Assembly: GCA_045541535.1 (NCBI GenBank) | Contig: JAZQJG010000020.1 | Location: 1 to 53,983 of the forward strand | Direction of reading: 5' to 3' | From: Firm-08 sp045541535 | GTDB lineage: Bacteria > Bacillota > Clostridia > Oscillospirales > QAKW01 | DNA length: 53,983 bases | Program-made: the position numbers and the translations under genes | The notes under the pieces: model-generated | Seen by the model: the letters and a program-made list of their open reading frames with translations, nothing else | The model's database searches: none | Told to the model about the DNA's origin: nothing | Part shown: one piece after another, positions 1 to 8,334 of the stretch | How the letters are laid out: every line of letters begins with the position of its first letter | Position numbering within the stretch: position 1 is the stretch's first letter

Positions 1-127
1 GTGCAAGTCCTTGTTTTTAATGATGTTTGCGGCTTCGCCGCAAAATGATGCACCAAAACCACCTTGTGGTTTTGACGTAAAGGAAACCTTTTGGGACTTA
101 GCCCAAAAGCTCATTGAAATTAATTGC

Positions 128-225
128 GCACCGACCCAGTGCGGTAAGATAACAAAAGAAAGCAGAATGACCTCCCTTTTGCGTAGCAAAGGGGAGGGGG
201 ACCGCTTGCGGTGGAGGGGTCTGTA
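128..225 (+). repeat. 98-bp dispersed repeat, copy 1
   Basis: A 98-base segment that recurs in inverted orientation at 48131-48228. It runs from GCACCGACCC to GGAGGGGTCTGTA. It holds an imperfect hairpin around CCTCCC...GGGGAGG and a second small hairpin ACCGC/GCGGT (201-212). In the other copy this second stem is GGCGC/GCGCC, so sequence changes but pairing is kept. It has no coding capacity I trust. Confidence 0.75.
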
Positions 226-278
226 GATGGGGACGTCCCACCGCATGAACTTTGCAAAAGCGTACAAGTAAAAAACAA

Positions 279-312
279 GGACTGCGACTTTCGTCGCAGT
301 CCTTTGTTTTTA
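279..312 (+). terminator. Rho-independent terminator
   Basis: Ten-base stem GGACTGCGAC (279-288) with GTCGCAGTCC (293-302), loop TTTC, followed by TTTGTTTTT. A-rich sequence on the other side would let it work on both strands. It ends a transcript coming from upstream of the window, or a minus transcript bearing the adjacent repeat element. Confidence 0.7.
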
Positions 313-353
313 ATGATGTTTGCGGCATAGCCGCAAAAATATCATTCCCTTTA

Positions 354-441
354 GGCGACCACTGCGTGGCCTATACCCGATTTTGTGTTCGCGCACCGAA
401 TATAGGTGCCCGCCAATGAGATCGGATACACCGTCAGGAGT
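354..441 (-). repeat. 3'UTR hairpin element, degenerate copy (A)
   Basis: A diverged member of the repeat family seen at the ends of mrdA, potD, metH and secA. On the minus strand it reads CAGGA-AAC-TCCTG (the stop-proximal hairpin), then a region like ATCGGATC and GGGCACC...GGTGCGCGAACA, and then runs into the terminator at 279-312. No minus-strand gene is recognisable upstream of it (442-590), so a gene that once ended here may have been lost. Confidence 0.55.
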
Positions 442-508
442 TTCCTGCTTTGTGCAAGATTTACAAAAAAATCTTCATATTTTTGGCAGATGCAACAACG
501 GGGAAGGA

Positions 509-537
509 TTGCTTTTTATTATAATATATAGTAAAAT
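509..537 (+). promoter_or_regulatory. Probable sigma-A promoter of the SLH protein gene
   Basis: TTGCTT (509-514), 17-base spacer, TAAAAT (532-537), about 60 bases ahead of the start codon at 596. The surrounding sequence is very AT-rich, so the exact hexamers are less certain than at other promoters in this window. Confidence 0.5.
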
Positions 538-595
538 ATATATTATAAGATGGATCATAATATCTAAATATGATTCGGAAAAGGAGAGTTATGCA

Positions 596-3500
596 ATGTT
601 ACACAATGCAAAACGCGGCTTAAGTTTACTGCTGACCGTGATGATGTGTCTGAGCATGGTAACAGCCATCGTGCTGCCTGCCGCCGCTGATGACACCGTC
701 ACCCCTGCGGATCCTTATGCCAAAATCACCGGTGAAGTTGACGGTGACGTCATCATTCCCGATGCCAACGTCTATTTTTACGACTCCACTGCTTTTGCCA
801 GTGCACCTGCCGGCGTTGCCAACGGTGATACCTTTGAGTACACCTACGGCGATGGCACCATCTGGGGCAACGGCAAGACCTATCTGCTGACCTGGGGCGT
901 GAACACCCTCAGCAAGATGGATCAGTTCAGAAGCACCGCAAAGGCTTATAACACCGCCTGGGCTGCTGACACGTCCAGCAAAAGTCAGGATCTGGTAGTT
1001 GTATTCGCCCCCGGCGGATTCCCCTATATGAACGACTTTGAGTTGAAGGCTGCCGGCGATGCCGCTGACCCCACACCCGAGCAACTGCAGAATCTGTATA
1101 TGCTGGGTCCCCAGGCCGGTAAGAGTCCTGTTAACTCTAACAAGGACACCAAGGCTGACGCCATTAAGATCATGAACGACAGAAGCGCTGACAAGGCCAC
1201 TGAGCTTGTGCTCACCAGCACCTTCTACGTTCCCTCCAATACCAACTTCTATATGGACGGTATTGCGATTTCCGAGGGCGCCAGACTGTATTCCGGTTAT
1301 GATCAGACTAACCATTATTACAGCAACCTGTTCTTTGGTGGCATGACCAACCCTGCCGCTCACTCCATCTTCGGTGGCGGCGGCTATTACAAGCAGAACA
1401 CCTGGCAGTTTAAAAACTGCTATATGGATCTGACCGATGAGATGACCCGCACCGATCTGACCAGTGAGTCCAACGCCATCTACGGCAATAAGATCACTTT
1501 TGAGGATTGCGTGTTCTACGGCGGCAAGCTGTCCAAGTCGGCAGCCAACTGCTACTATCAGACCCATCACTTCCAGCTTTATACCACCAAATCAACTTCC
1601 GCTTCCATAAACTTCTACGGCGAAGAACTGGCCGTAAGTCCCGAGATTTCCGTTACCGACTGTGTCGGCGCCGATTGGGAAAGCGCTCACTTGCTGCGTT
1701 TCCCCATCCAAAACGAAAACAGCTACGGCAGCTACGAAGATCATCAGGCCACCGTTACCGTTAAGAACAACAAGTTCTGGGACGTTGGTACCACCAACAA
1801 ATCCGGCTCTGACATCATCTTTATTGACAAGGTGACCACCGCCGCGCAGGCCTCTGCCACCCACGTGGAGGTTACCGACAACCTGTTTGAGTTCTCCAAG
1901 GAAGTCTTTGCGCAGGGCGCCACCTCCAACGCTATGGTCTTTAACTTCAGAAACTGCGCTCTGAAGGAAGGAACTACTAACATCGCTAACAAGTACAGCT
2001 TTGTGATCAAGGACAATATCTTCCGTCTGGTAAATGACAAGAAGAATTCTCCCTTCACCGGTCTGGATGCTAACACCGCACCCTTTGACGTTTCCGGTAA
2101 CCTGTTTGTGGATCACGACGGCAACATCCTGCCCGTGATGATGCACGGTTATTCTGTCAACGGTTACAATTATGCGGCCATTGCACAGTCTGACATTTAC
2201 GCTTCCGACGAAATGAACGGCGGTGTCAGAGAGCTGATGACCGTACATGAGGTTGAGAACGGCGTTGCTCTGTACAGCTTCATTCAGATGGTTGTCAGAG
2301 GTAACCTGAGAAATTACACCTACTTCACCGGCGGTCTGACCCTGTTGTTGAAGCGCGGTGTGACCTACAACGCCAACACCCTTGTTAAGTTCAAGGATCC
2401 GGCTGTCAAGTTCTTGGGTATCTACACCGAAGAGGCCTGTACCAACAAGGTGGACACCATCACCCAGGACACCATCAACGGTAAGTTTGCCAAGGCCCAG
2501 TATAAGGCCGGCAACACCACTTTGACCGTTGTATACGCCCTGAACACTCCCCGTAACTACTGGATCGTCGATCCCACCGGCGAGTACAAAACCAACGGTT
2601 ACACCTTTAACGGTGTGACCTATCAAGAAGGTCAGAGAGCGACCGACGGCGTTTATGCCAAGTTCTTCCAGTACTTTGACAACGGCGCCGGTAACGACAA
2701 GAGCGCCTATGCGCAGGTTTCCAATCCCACCATCAACGACTTGTTGGCTCTGGGCACCCAGACCTGGCAGGATAAAGACGGTGTGAAATACACCTATAAT
2801 AACAACCTCAACGATCTGATCGTATTTACCCCCGGCGTTCATGAGTTTGCCGGCGCCAATAAACAGCAGTACATGGGTAAGAGCGTTGCTATGGTAGGTC
2901 CTCAGTTTGCCGTTTCTCCCTACGGTGCAGAAGCCAAGGAAGGCAAGCTGGCAAACGGCCGCAGCACCGATCCTACCAAGGAAGCCGTGATCAAGGGCGC
3001 TATTGCTCCTTCCGGTGACTCTTCTCTCAGCTACGTGATCGACGGTGTGACCTTCGCCGGTACCACCGATGCCTGGAGAACCACCCAAGCCAGTGCGCTG
3101 AGCGGTTCTATGTACCAGACCCAAGTGCTTAAGAACTGTATCTTTGCCAACTCTGCCAAGACCATTATCGGCGGTTGGGACAACACCTATCATAACAAGG
3201 TGATCGACCTGACCATCAAGGATTGTGTCTTTGATGCCACCGGCATTGACCGTGATGCCAACGATTCCTTGATCCTCACCCGTTCCAATCTGTTTACTTT
3301 GGAAAACGTTGCCGTACTCAACGACAACACCGGTAAGATCGCCGGCACCAGCCATCGTTTGGTCTACCTGCTGACCACCGACGGCTCCAAGGTGAAATGG
3401 AATTCCAAACGACCCAACGCATTCGTTAACAACGTTGTTCTGTATAACTCCAACCGTGATATGTTCCTGTACACCCTGCGGGATGCCAGTAGTGTAAATG

Positions 3501-5821
3501 CAAACTTTGACTACTATCCCGATGGTTTGGACGTAATCATCTCCAACACTTACGTAAACGGCGGTTTGGGTTATCTGTGGGGCATCCAGAACGGTGAGCC
3601 CACCGGCGATGCCGAGATCGTTAATCTGACAGCCACCGATAACTACTTCTATCGTCCCGACTACAAGGCAAACGTTATCGGCCACTATCAGGCAGACACC
3701 AAGTACGGTACCGGTGATGCCTACTCCGACGCTTCCGTTGTGGAAGGAAACGTTTTCGTTACCAACTCCGTCTTTAAAGCTAACGCCTATGAAGGCGATC
3801 TGAATCTGGACAAAAACTTCTTTGGTAAGGTAGAGGACGGCAAGATTGTCGCCACCTACGTGGATCCCGGCTCTGCCGCCGGCGTTGTCAAGAATACCAA
3901 GGAATACTGGCTGGATCCTGAAATGACCGTTAAGAATACCGATCTGGGTATTGTCAACGACGGTTACAACGCATTTGAAATGGGCGACTTCCTTGGTTAC
4001 AATCAGTACACCATCGATGCTACCAATAAGACGGCCACTCCCGCTATGCTTGGTGTGGCCAACGGTACCGTCGCCGGCGTTTACTCCGATGCCGCCTGCA
4101 CCGCTGTCGTAACCGCCTTTACCCATCCGCAGACCGTATACGTCAAGGTTGTATACGGCGACATCACTCTGGTCAACAAGGTTGATCTGAAGTGCGCCTG
4201 CAGCCACGACGGCACCTCCTCTGAGCAAGTTCTGCAAGAACCCACCTGTTACGTTGACGGTGTTATGGGCTGGGCCTGCGACTACTGTGGTGCGTTGGTT
4301 GGTTCCACCGAGCCTATCCCCGCCACCGGCGCCCATACGCCCGGCGAATTGGTTGTAGATATCGCTCCCACCTGTTCCGCCACCGGTATCGGTCACAAGA
4401 TGTGTACCGTATGCCCCTTGGTTGCCGAGAGTGACATCGTGATCCCCGTCAACCCCGAAAACCACACCTGGAACACCGAGTACACCATCATTGAGAATCC
4501 CACCTGTACCGTACAGGGTAACAAAGAAATTCAGTGTGCTGACTGTGGTGCTACCAAGCCCGGCAGTAACGAACTGATCGAGATGATTCCCCATGATTGG
4601 GAAACCGAGTACACCGTAGACCTTGAGGCTACCTGTATTGAGGATGGCTCTATGAGCATCCATTGCTCCGTTTGCGATACCGTACAGGAGGGCAGTGAGG
4701 TTGTCATTGAGAGCGCCGGCCAGCACATCTGGGCGAACGCCTACACCACCGATGTGGAAGCTACCTGCACCGATTACGGTTGGGAAAGCATCAAGTGTGA
4801 GCTCTGTGAAACTCCCGATTATGAAACCGAGAGAAGAACTCCCAAGAAGGAGCACAACTGGAATACTGATTACACCGTGGACGTTGAGCCCACCTGTAGT
4901 GAGGAAGGTGTAAAGAGCATCTACTGCGCTGATTGTGGCACTCTGAAGGATGGCAGCACCGTTGCCGTTCCCACCATTCCTCATAATTGGGACAGCGAGT
5001 ACACCGTGGACGTTGAAGCTACCTGTACCGAGCCCGGTTCCGAGTCCAGATGGTGTCTGGATTGCGGCGAAGCCAACACCGACGTTCGTGTCATTCCTGC
5101 CGGTCACCGTTCTTCCACCTGGGTGATCACCGTTGTTCCCACTTATCAGGCCGATGGCCTGGAGCAGGAGCTGTGCGATGATTGCGGCAAGGTACTGAAT
5201 GAACGCGTTATTGGTAAGTTGGTAGGTGAAAAGGCCACCGATATCTTTGTGGACGTAGACGAGAGCGATTGGTTCTATAAGAACGACGCTGTCAACTTCG
5301 TTTACAATCAGGGTCTGATGTTCGGTACCACCGACAACACCTTCTCTCCCGACGCACCCTTGACCCGTGGTATGTTCGTTACCATTTTGGGCAGACTGTA
5401 CGGTCTGAACACAGCGGATTACGCCAACGTGACCACTACCTTTACCGACGTACCCGGCAAGGCATATTATGCTCCCTACGTTGCTTGGGCCTTTGAGAAC
5501 GGCATTGTCAACGGTTACTCTGCCACCTCCTTCGGTCCCGAGAATAACATCACCCGTGAGCAGATCTGCAAGATCCTGCTTGACTACTGCAACGTCGCGG
5601 GCCTGACGGTGGAAGAGATCAACGATCCCATCACCTTCGCTGATGGCGCCAAGATCTCCAAGTGGGCCAAGAAATACGTTACTGCCTGCCAGACCGCCGG
5701 TCTTATCAACGGCGAGAAGAAGGGTGGCAAGTATTACTTCCGTCCCACCGACAACGCCAGCCGTGCCGAGGCCGCTACGGTGATTACCAACTTCGTATAC
5801 ACCTTTTACAGCGTAGTCTAA
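596..5821 (+). CDS. Giant SLH-anchored surface protein with Cys-rich repeats
   Basis: Secreted protein of 1741 residues, probably bound to the cell wall. The start at 596 is chosen because AAGGAGAG lies 7 bases upstream and a signal peptide follows (basic MLHNAKRG, hydrophobic core, AAADD cleavage region). Residues about 40-1190 are Gly/Asn/Thr-rich with recurring short strands (NC-hydrophobic motifs), resembling a right-handed beta-helix; no enzyme motif is evident. Residues about 1195-1540 hold eight repeats of about 45 residues of the form TC...G...C-x-x-C-G, most opening with a W-x-x-x-YT sequence. The C-terminus (about 1548-1741) has three S-layer homology domains (FVDVDESDWFYKNDAV, FTDVPGKAYYAPYVAWA and FADGAKISKWAKKYV). 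Known: SLH domains bind pyruvylated wall polymers. A long antisense frame over 1592-5107 is a composition artefact. Confidence 0.92.
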   Translation: MLHNAKRGLSLLLTVMMCLSMVTAIVLPAAADDTVTPADPYAKITGEVDGDVIIPDANVYFYDSTAFASAPAGVANGDTFEYTYGDGTIWGNGKTYLLTWGVNTLSKMDQFRSTAKAYNTAWAADTSSKSQDLVVVFAPGGFPYMNDFELKAAGDAADPTPEQLQNLYMLGPQAGKSPVNSNKDTKADAIKIMNDRSADKATELVLTSTFYVPSNTNFYMDGIAISEGARLYSGYDQTNHYYSNLFFGGMTNPAAHSIFGGGGYYKQNTWQFKNCYMDLTDEMTRTDLTSESNAIYGNKITFEDCVFYGGKLSKSAANCYYQTHHFQLYTTKSTSASINFYGEELAVSPEISVTDCVGADWESAHLLRFPIQNENSYGSYEDHQATVTVKNNKFWDVGTTNKSGSDIIFIDKVTTAAQASATHVEVTDNLFEFSKEVFAQGATSNAMVFNFRNCALKEGTTNIANKYSFVIKDNIFRLVNDKKNSPFTGLDANTAPFDVSGNLFVDHDGNILPVMMHGYSVNGYNYAAIAQSDIYASDEMNGGVRELMTVHEVENGVALYSFIQMVVRGNLRNYTYFTGGLTLLLKRGVTYNANTLVKFKDPAVKFLGIYTEEACTNKVDTITQDTINGKFAKAQYKAGNTTLTVVYALNTPRNYWIVDPTGEYKTNGYTFNGVTYQEGQRATDGVYAKFFQYFDNGAGNDKSAYAQVSNPTINDLLALGTQTWQDKDGVKYTYNNNLNDLIVFTPGVHEFAGANKQQYMGKSVAMVGPQFAVSPYGAEAKEGKLANGRSTDPTKEAVIKGAIAPSGDSSLSYVIDGVTFAGTTDAWRTTQASALSGSMYQTQVLKNCIFANSAKTIIGGWDNTYHNKVIDLTIKDCVFDATGIDRDANDSLILTRSNLFTLENVAVLNDNTGKIAGTSHRLVYLLTTDGSKVKWNSKRPNAFVNNVVLYNSNRDMFLYTLRDASSVNANFDYYPDGLDVIISNTYVNGGLGYLWGIQNGEPTGDAEIVNLTATDNYFYRPDYKANVIGHYQADTKYGTGDAYSDASVVEGNVFVTNSVFKANAYEGDLNLDKNFFGKVEDGKIVATYVDPGSAAGVVKNTKEYWLDPEMTVKNTDLGIVNDGYNAFEMGDFLGYNQYTIDATNKTATPAMLGVANGTVAGVYSDAACTAVVTAFTHPQTVYVKVVYGDITLVNKVDLKCACSHDGTSSEQVLQEPTCYVDGVMGWACDYCGALVGSTEPIPATGAHTPGELVVDIAPTCSATGIGHKMCTVCPLVAESDIVIPVNPENHTWNTEYTIIENPTCTVQGNKEIQCADCGATKPGSNELIEMIPHDWETEYTVDLEATCIEDGSMSIHCSVCDTVQEGSEVVIESAGQHIWANAYTTDVEATCTDYGWESIKCELCETPDYETERRTPKKEHNWNTDYTVDVEPTCSEEGVKSIYCADCGTLKDGSTVAVPTIPHNWDSEYTVDVEATCTEPGSESRWCLDCGEANTDVRVIPAGHRSSTWVITVVPTYQADGLEQELCDDCGKVLNERVIGKLVGEKATDIFVDVDESDWFYKNDAVNFVYNQGLMFGTTDNTFSPDAPLTRGMFVTILGRLYGLNTADYANVTTTFTDVPGKAYYAPYVAWAFENGIVNGYSATSFGPENNITREQICKILLDYCNVAGLTVEEINDPITFADGAKISKWAKKYVTACQTAGLINGEKKGGKYYFRPTDNASRAEAATVITNFVYTFYSVV

Positions 5822-5835
5822 GGCAAATATAACCT

Positions 5836-5867
5836 AAAAGAGGCACCCTTCGGGATGCCTCTTTTTT
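5836..5867 (+). terminator. Terminator after the SLH gene
   Basis: AAAAGAGGCA stem pairing with TGCCTCTTTT, TTC loop, then a T-run, 15 bases after the stop codon. Confidence 0.85.
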
Positions 5868-5911
5868 ATGGAGCGTGGGGCGGAATAATCGTGAATAAAG
5901 TGTTAAAAGTG

Positions 5912-5941
5912 TTGATTTATCAACGTTTTCTGTGATATAAT
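5912..5941 (+). promoter_or_regulatory. Promoter of the LysR gene, with overlapping dyad
   Basis: TTGATT (5912-5917), 18-base spacer, TATAAT (5936-5941). The dyad GTTGAT-TT-ATCAAC (5911-5924) covers the -35. This is a plausible autoregulatory site for the LysR protein, but that is inference. Confidence 0.6.
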
Positions 5942-6032
5942 AGGAAAAGATTCGGCGCTGCTCACCTGCCGTAACGGGGGAGCTTGTCGGGCAGACTGTC
6001 CGACAAAACATAAATAAGGGAGTGAACCCGTT

Positions 6033-6959
6033 ATGAACATTTTGCATATGAAATATGCACTGGAGGTCGCCCGCGCCGGCTCTATTAATAAGGCGGCGGA
6101 GAATTTGATGGTGGCCCAGCCCAATCTCAGCCGTTCTATCAAAGAATTGGAAACGGATCTGGGAATCACCATTTTTCAGCGCTCGCCCAAGGGAATGCAG
6201 CTCACGGTGGACGGAGAGCAATTTATCCGTTACGCCCTTAAGATTGCCGGCCAGATCGAGCAGGTGGAACAGTTTTACAAACAGGGACGCAAGCAAAAGG
6301 AACGCTTTTTCGTTTCCGTTCCCAAAAGCGGCTACGTGGCCGACGCCTTTTTAAAATTCCTGCGGGACGTGGGGAAATTTGAAGACGTAGACGTGGTTTA
6401 TAACGAAACGGCATCGGTGACCGCCATTGAGAATTTGTTGCGTCAGGGCCATCAATTGGCCATCGTGCGCCACTCTGAGGACCACGAGGCTTATTATAAG
6501 GCCTTGATGGAAGAAAAGGGGCTGGGGTATCAACCGATCAACGAGGTAATCCATGGCGTAGTATTCAGCGAAAACAGCCCGTTGGCGGCTTCGGAAGAGG
6601 TGCGGCTCAGCGATCTGCAGGCCCTCACCGAAATCGTGTTGGGGGACCCGCTATTGTCCTCTATGCCCACCAACGACGCCCGCAAGGAATTGCCGGGGGA
6701 TACGTTGGGCGGGCAGATCAAGGTCTACGACCGTGCCACCCAGATCGCCCTGGTGCGGGCATTGCCCCAAAGCTTTATGTGGGCCTCTCCTTATGATGAA
6801 GCCTGGCTGAAACAGGAGAGCTTGGTGCAACGCCGTTGCGCGGAATATCAAAAGGTGTACCGTGATATTTTGGTCTACCGCAAGGACTATGAATTTACCG
6901 AGCTGGACCGGTTGTTTATCTCTCATCTGCGGAAGGCGGCGGAGCGCTATGTTTATTAA
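6033..6959 (+). CDS. LysR-family transcriptional regulator
   Basis: 308-residue DNA-binding regulator. The N-terminal winged HTH is clear (residues 4-62: MKYALEVARAGSINKAAENL, then AQPNLSRSIKELE and FQRSPKGMQLT). The effector-binding periplasmic-binding-protein-like part (about 90-300) is diverged and gives no hint of ligand. GGGAGTG sits upstream of the ATG. Unlike most LysR genes it has no divergent target: rex follows on the same strand from its own promoter, and the preceding gene ends at a terminator. Its target is therefore unknown. Confidence 0.88.
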   Translation: MNILHMKYALEVARAGSINKAAENLMVAQPNLSRSIKELETDLGITIFQRSPKGMQLTVDGEQFIRYALKIAGQIEQVEQFYKQGRKQKERFFVSVPKSGYVADAFLKFLRDVGKFEDVDVVYNETASVTAIENLLRQGHQLAIVRHSEDHEAYYKALMEEKGLGYQPINEVIHGVVFSENSPLAASEEVRLSDLQALTEIVLGDPLLSSMPTNDARKELPGDTLGGQIKVYDRATQIALVRALPQSFMWASPYDEAWLKQESLVQRRCAEYQKVYRDILVYRKDYEFTELDRLFISHLRKAAERYVY

Positions 6960-7026
6960 ATATTTCGTTATATAGTGGATTATATTACCTTATACTTTTC
7001 TGGTTATTCCCGCCAAAGTTGGGCTA

Positions 7027-7035
7027 TGGTATAAT
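7027..7035 (+). promoter_or_regulatory. Extended -10 promoter of rex
   Basis: TG-G-TATAAT, with the TG at 7027-7028 and the -10 at 7030-7035. There is no good -35 at 17 bases, consistent with an extended -10 promoter. Confidence 0.55.
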
Positions 7036-7110
7036 TTAAAGTGGTTAAAAACTGTCGAATCTTGCCGTTAAGGCTACTATTTTATGGACCATATTTGCGG
7101 AGGTATCGCT

Positions 7111-7734
7111 ATGAAACAATCCAACGTCGCCAGAGCAACTTTGTCAAGATTGCCCATCTATCTGCAATTTTTGCGGGATCCCAAGTCGGGACTCGGAATC
7201 AACGTATCTGCCACCATCATCGCCAAAGCGTTGGGGTTGGGTGAGGTACAGGTCAGAAAGGATCTGGCCTCCGTCAGCGGTTTGGGCAAGCCCAAGGTGG
7301 GCTATAACACCGCCGATCTGATCAAGTGTCTGGAGCACTATCTGGGCTATGATGAGAAGAGTAACGCCATTTTGGTGGGCGCCGGCAAAATGGGCAGAGC
7401 TTTGCTGGGCTATCAGGGCTTTGACAGCTACGGGCTGGAAATCGTGGCCGCCTTTGATAAGGACAACCGTAAGACCGGCAGAGATATCTCCGATAAAAAT
7501 ATCTACGCTATGCAGGATATGAAGGCCTACTGCGCTGAAAACGACGTGCATATCGGTATTATCACCGTGCCCGCCGAATTTGCCCAGGAGGTGTGTGACG
7601 AAATGCTGAAGTGCGGCATCACTGCCATCTGGAACTTCGCTCCCGTTTCCCTCAACGTCCCTGCCAACGTCTGCGTTTCTCAGGAAAATCTGGCCCTCTC
7701 TCTGGCCTATCTCAATCTGCAGAATCAGCGATAA
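7111..7734 (+). CDS. rex: Redox-sensing transcriptional repressor Rex
   Basis: 207-residue NADH/NAD+-sensing repressor, the usual length for Rex. The N-terminal winged helix (residues 1-80) includes the family-typical RLPIYLQFL and VQVRKDLASVSGLGKPKVGY. The Rossmann half starts with the dinucleotide motif VGAGKMGRAL and continues with VAAFDKDNRKTGR. Known: Rex represses fermentation and NADH-oxidation genes until NADH builds up. Start 7111 is chosen because GGAGGT lies 6 bases upstream; an in-frame ATG at 7084 lacks a ribosome site. It is transcribed alone and closed by a strong terminator. Confidence 0.96.
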   Translation: MKQSNVARATLSRLPIYLQFLRDPKSGLGINVSATIIAKALGLGEVQVRKDLASVSGLGKPKVGYNTADLIKCLEHYLGYDEKSNAILVGAGKMGRALLGYQGFDSYGLEIVAAFDKDNRKTGRDISDKNIYAMQDMKAYCAENDVHIGIITVPAEFAQEVCDEMLKCGITAIWNFAPVSLNVPANVCVSQENLALSLAYLNLQNQR

Positions 7735-7757
7735 CTCAAACTTTAAATCAAATTAAA

Positions 7758-7796
7758 AGGACCCTTTTCCGCCTTAGAAAAGGGTCCTGTTTTATT
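7758..7796. terminator. Terminator between rex and the mrdA 3' region
   Basis: Perfect 12-base stem AGGACCCTTTTC (7758-7769) with GAAAAGGGTCCT (7777-7788), followed by GTTTTATT. It ends rex and, read on the other strand, could also end the mrdA operon after the repeat array. Confidence 0.85.
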
Positions 7797-7802
7797 GCAT
7801 AG

Positions 7803-8334
7803 GGAGTGATCCGGTCTTATGTTTGCACACCTGTAATGGGTGTCCGCCGATGCGATCGGACTGACCGCCCACTCGCCCTGTAGCACAGGGAAGCGGCCCG
7901 ACCTTACGCTCGCGTACCCATTTTTGGTGCTCGCACATCCGGCAGGATAACCGGAAGGTTACCCCGAGATTGTCAGCGGCGACCCACTACGTGGGGCTTT
8001 ATCCGATCTTATGTTCGTGTACCTGCTATGGGTACCCGCCGATGCGATCGGACTGACAGCCCACTCGCCCTGTAGCACAGGGAAGCGATCCGATCTTATG
8101 TTCGTGTACCTGCTATAGGTACCCGCCGATGCGATCGGACTGACCGCCCACTCGCCCTGTAGCACAGGGAAGCGATCCGATCTTATGTTCGTGTACCTGC
8201 TATGGGTACCCGCCGATGCGATCGAACTGACCGCCCACTCGCCCTGTAGCACAGGGAAGCGATCCGATCTTATGTTCGTGTACCTGCTATGGGTGCTCGC
8301 TGATGCGATCGGACACGTCAGCGGCGACTCGCCG
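7803..8334 (-). repeat. Tandem array of 3'UTR hairpin elements behind mrdA
   Basis: About 530 bases without a gene, filled by repeat elements. From 8001 the array has an exact 87-base period (units begin at 8001, 8088, 8175 and 8262); farther left (7803-8000) are two or three diverged units. Each unit carries the palindrome CCCTGT-AGC-ACAGGG, the hairpin CCGAT-GCG-ATCGG and a GGTACC/GGGTACC-type stem. The array ends exactly at the mrdA stop codon with AGCGGCGA-G-TCGCCGCT. The 87-base period is a multiple of three, so open frames run through it on both strands; these are not credible proteins. There is no constant-repeat plus unique-spacer pattern, so it is not CRISPR. Confidence 0.85.

Larger units (their letters stand above)
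1..345. repeat. Hairpin-rich intergenic repeat region
   Basis: No gene is supported here. The stretch is a chain of short inverted repeats: TGCGGC/GCCGCA near 28-42 and again near 322-336, AAACCAC/GTGGTTT near 57-73, and TTTTGGG/CCCAAAA near 89-109. A segment of about 40 bases starting with TCCTTGTTTTTAATGATG is present at about 8-50 and recurs, slightly changed, at about 300-342. In both copies the loop of the TGCGGC hairpin varies while the stem is kept. Short open frames across it are products of the repeat, not genes. Confidence 0.6.

Noticed and set aside
98..328. 76-codon minus-strand frame near the left edge
   Set aside because: It lies across repeat hairpins and a terminator; the matching peptide appears wherever the 98-bp repeat occurs, so it is repeat-derived.
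1592..5107. Very long antisense frame (1171 codons) opposite the SLH protein
   Set aside because: Its product is a Gly/Val/His-rich shadow of biased codons in the sense gene; no ribosome site, no domains, and the sense protein has signal peptide and SLH domains.
6960..7110. Rex operator at the rex promoter
   Set aside because: No good TTGTTAA-N4-TTAACAA-like palindrome is visible; the TTAAA/TTAAAA bases present are too weak.
7803..8334. CRISPR-like array
   Set aside because: The whole unit repeats, with no unique spacers of constant length and no cas genes.
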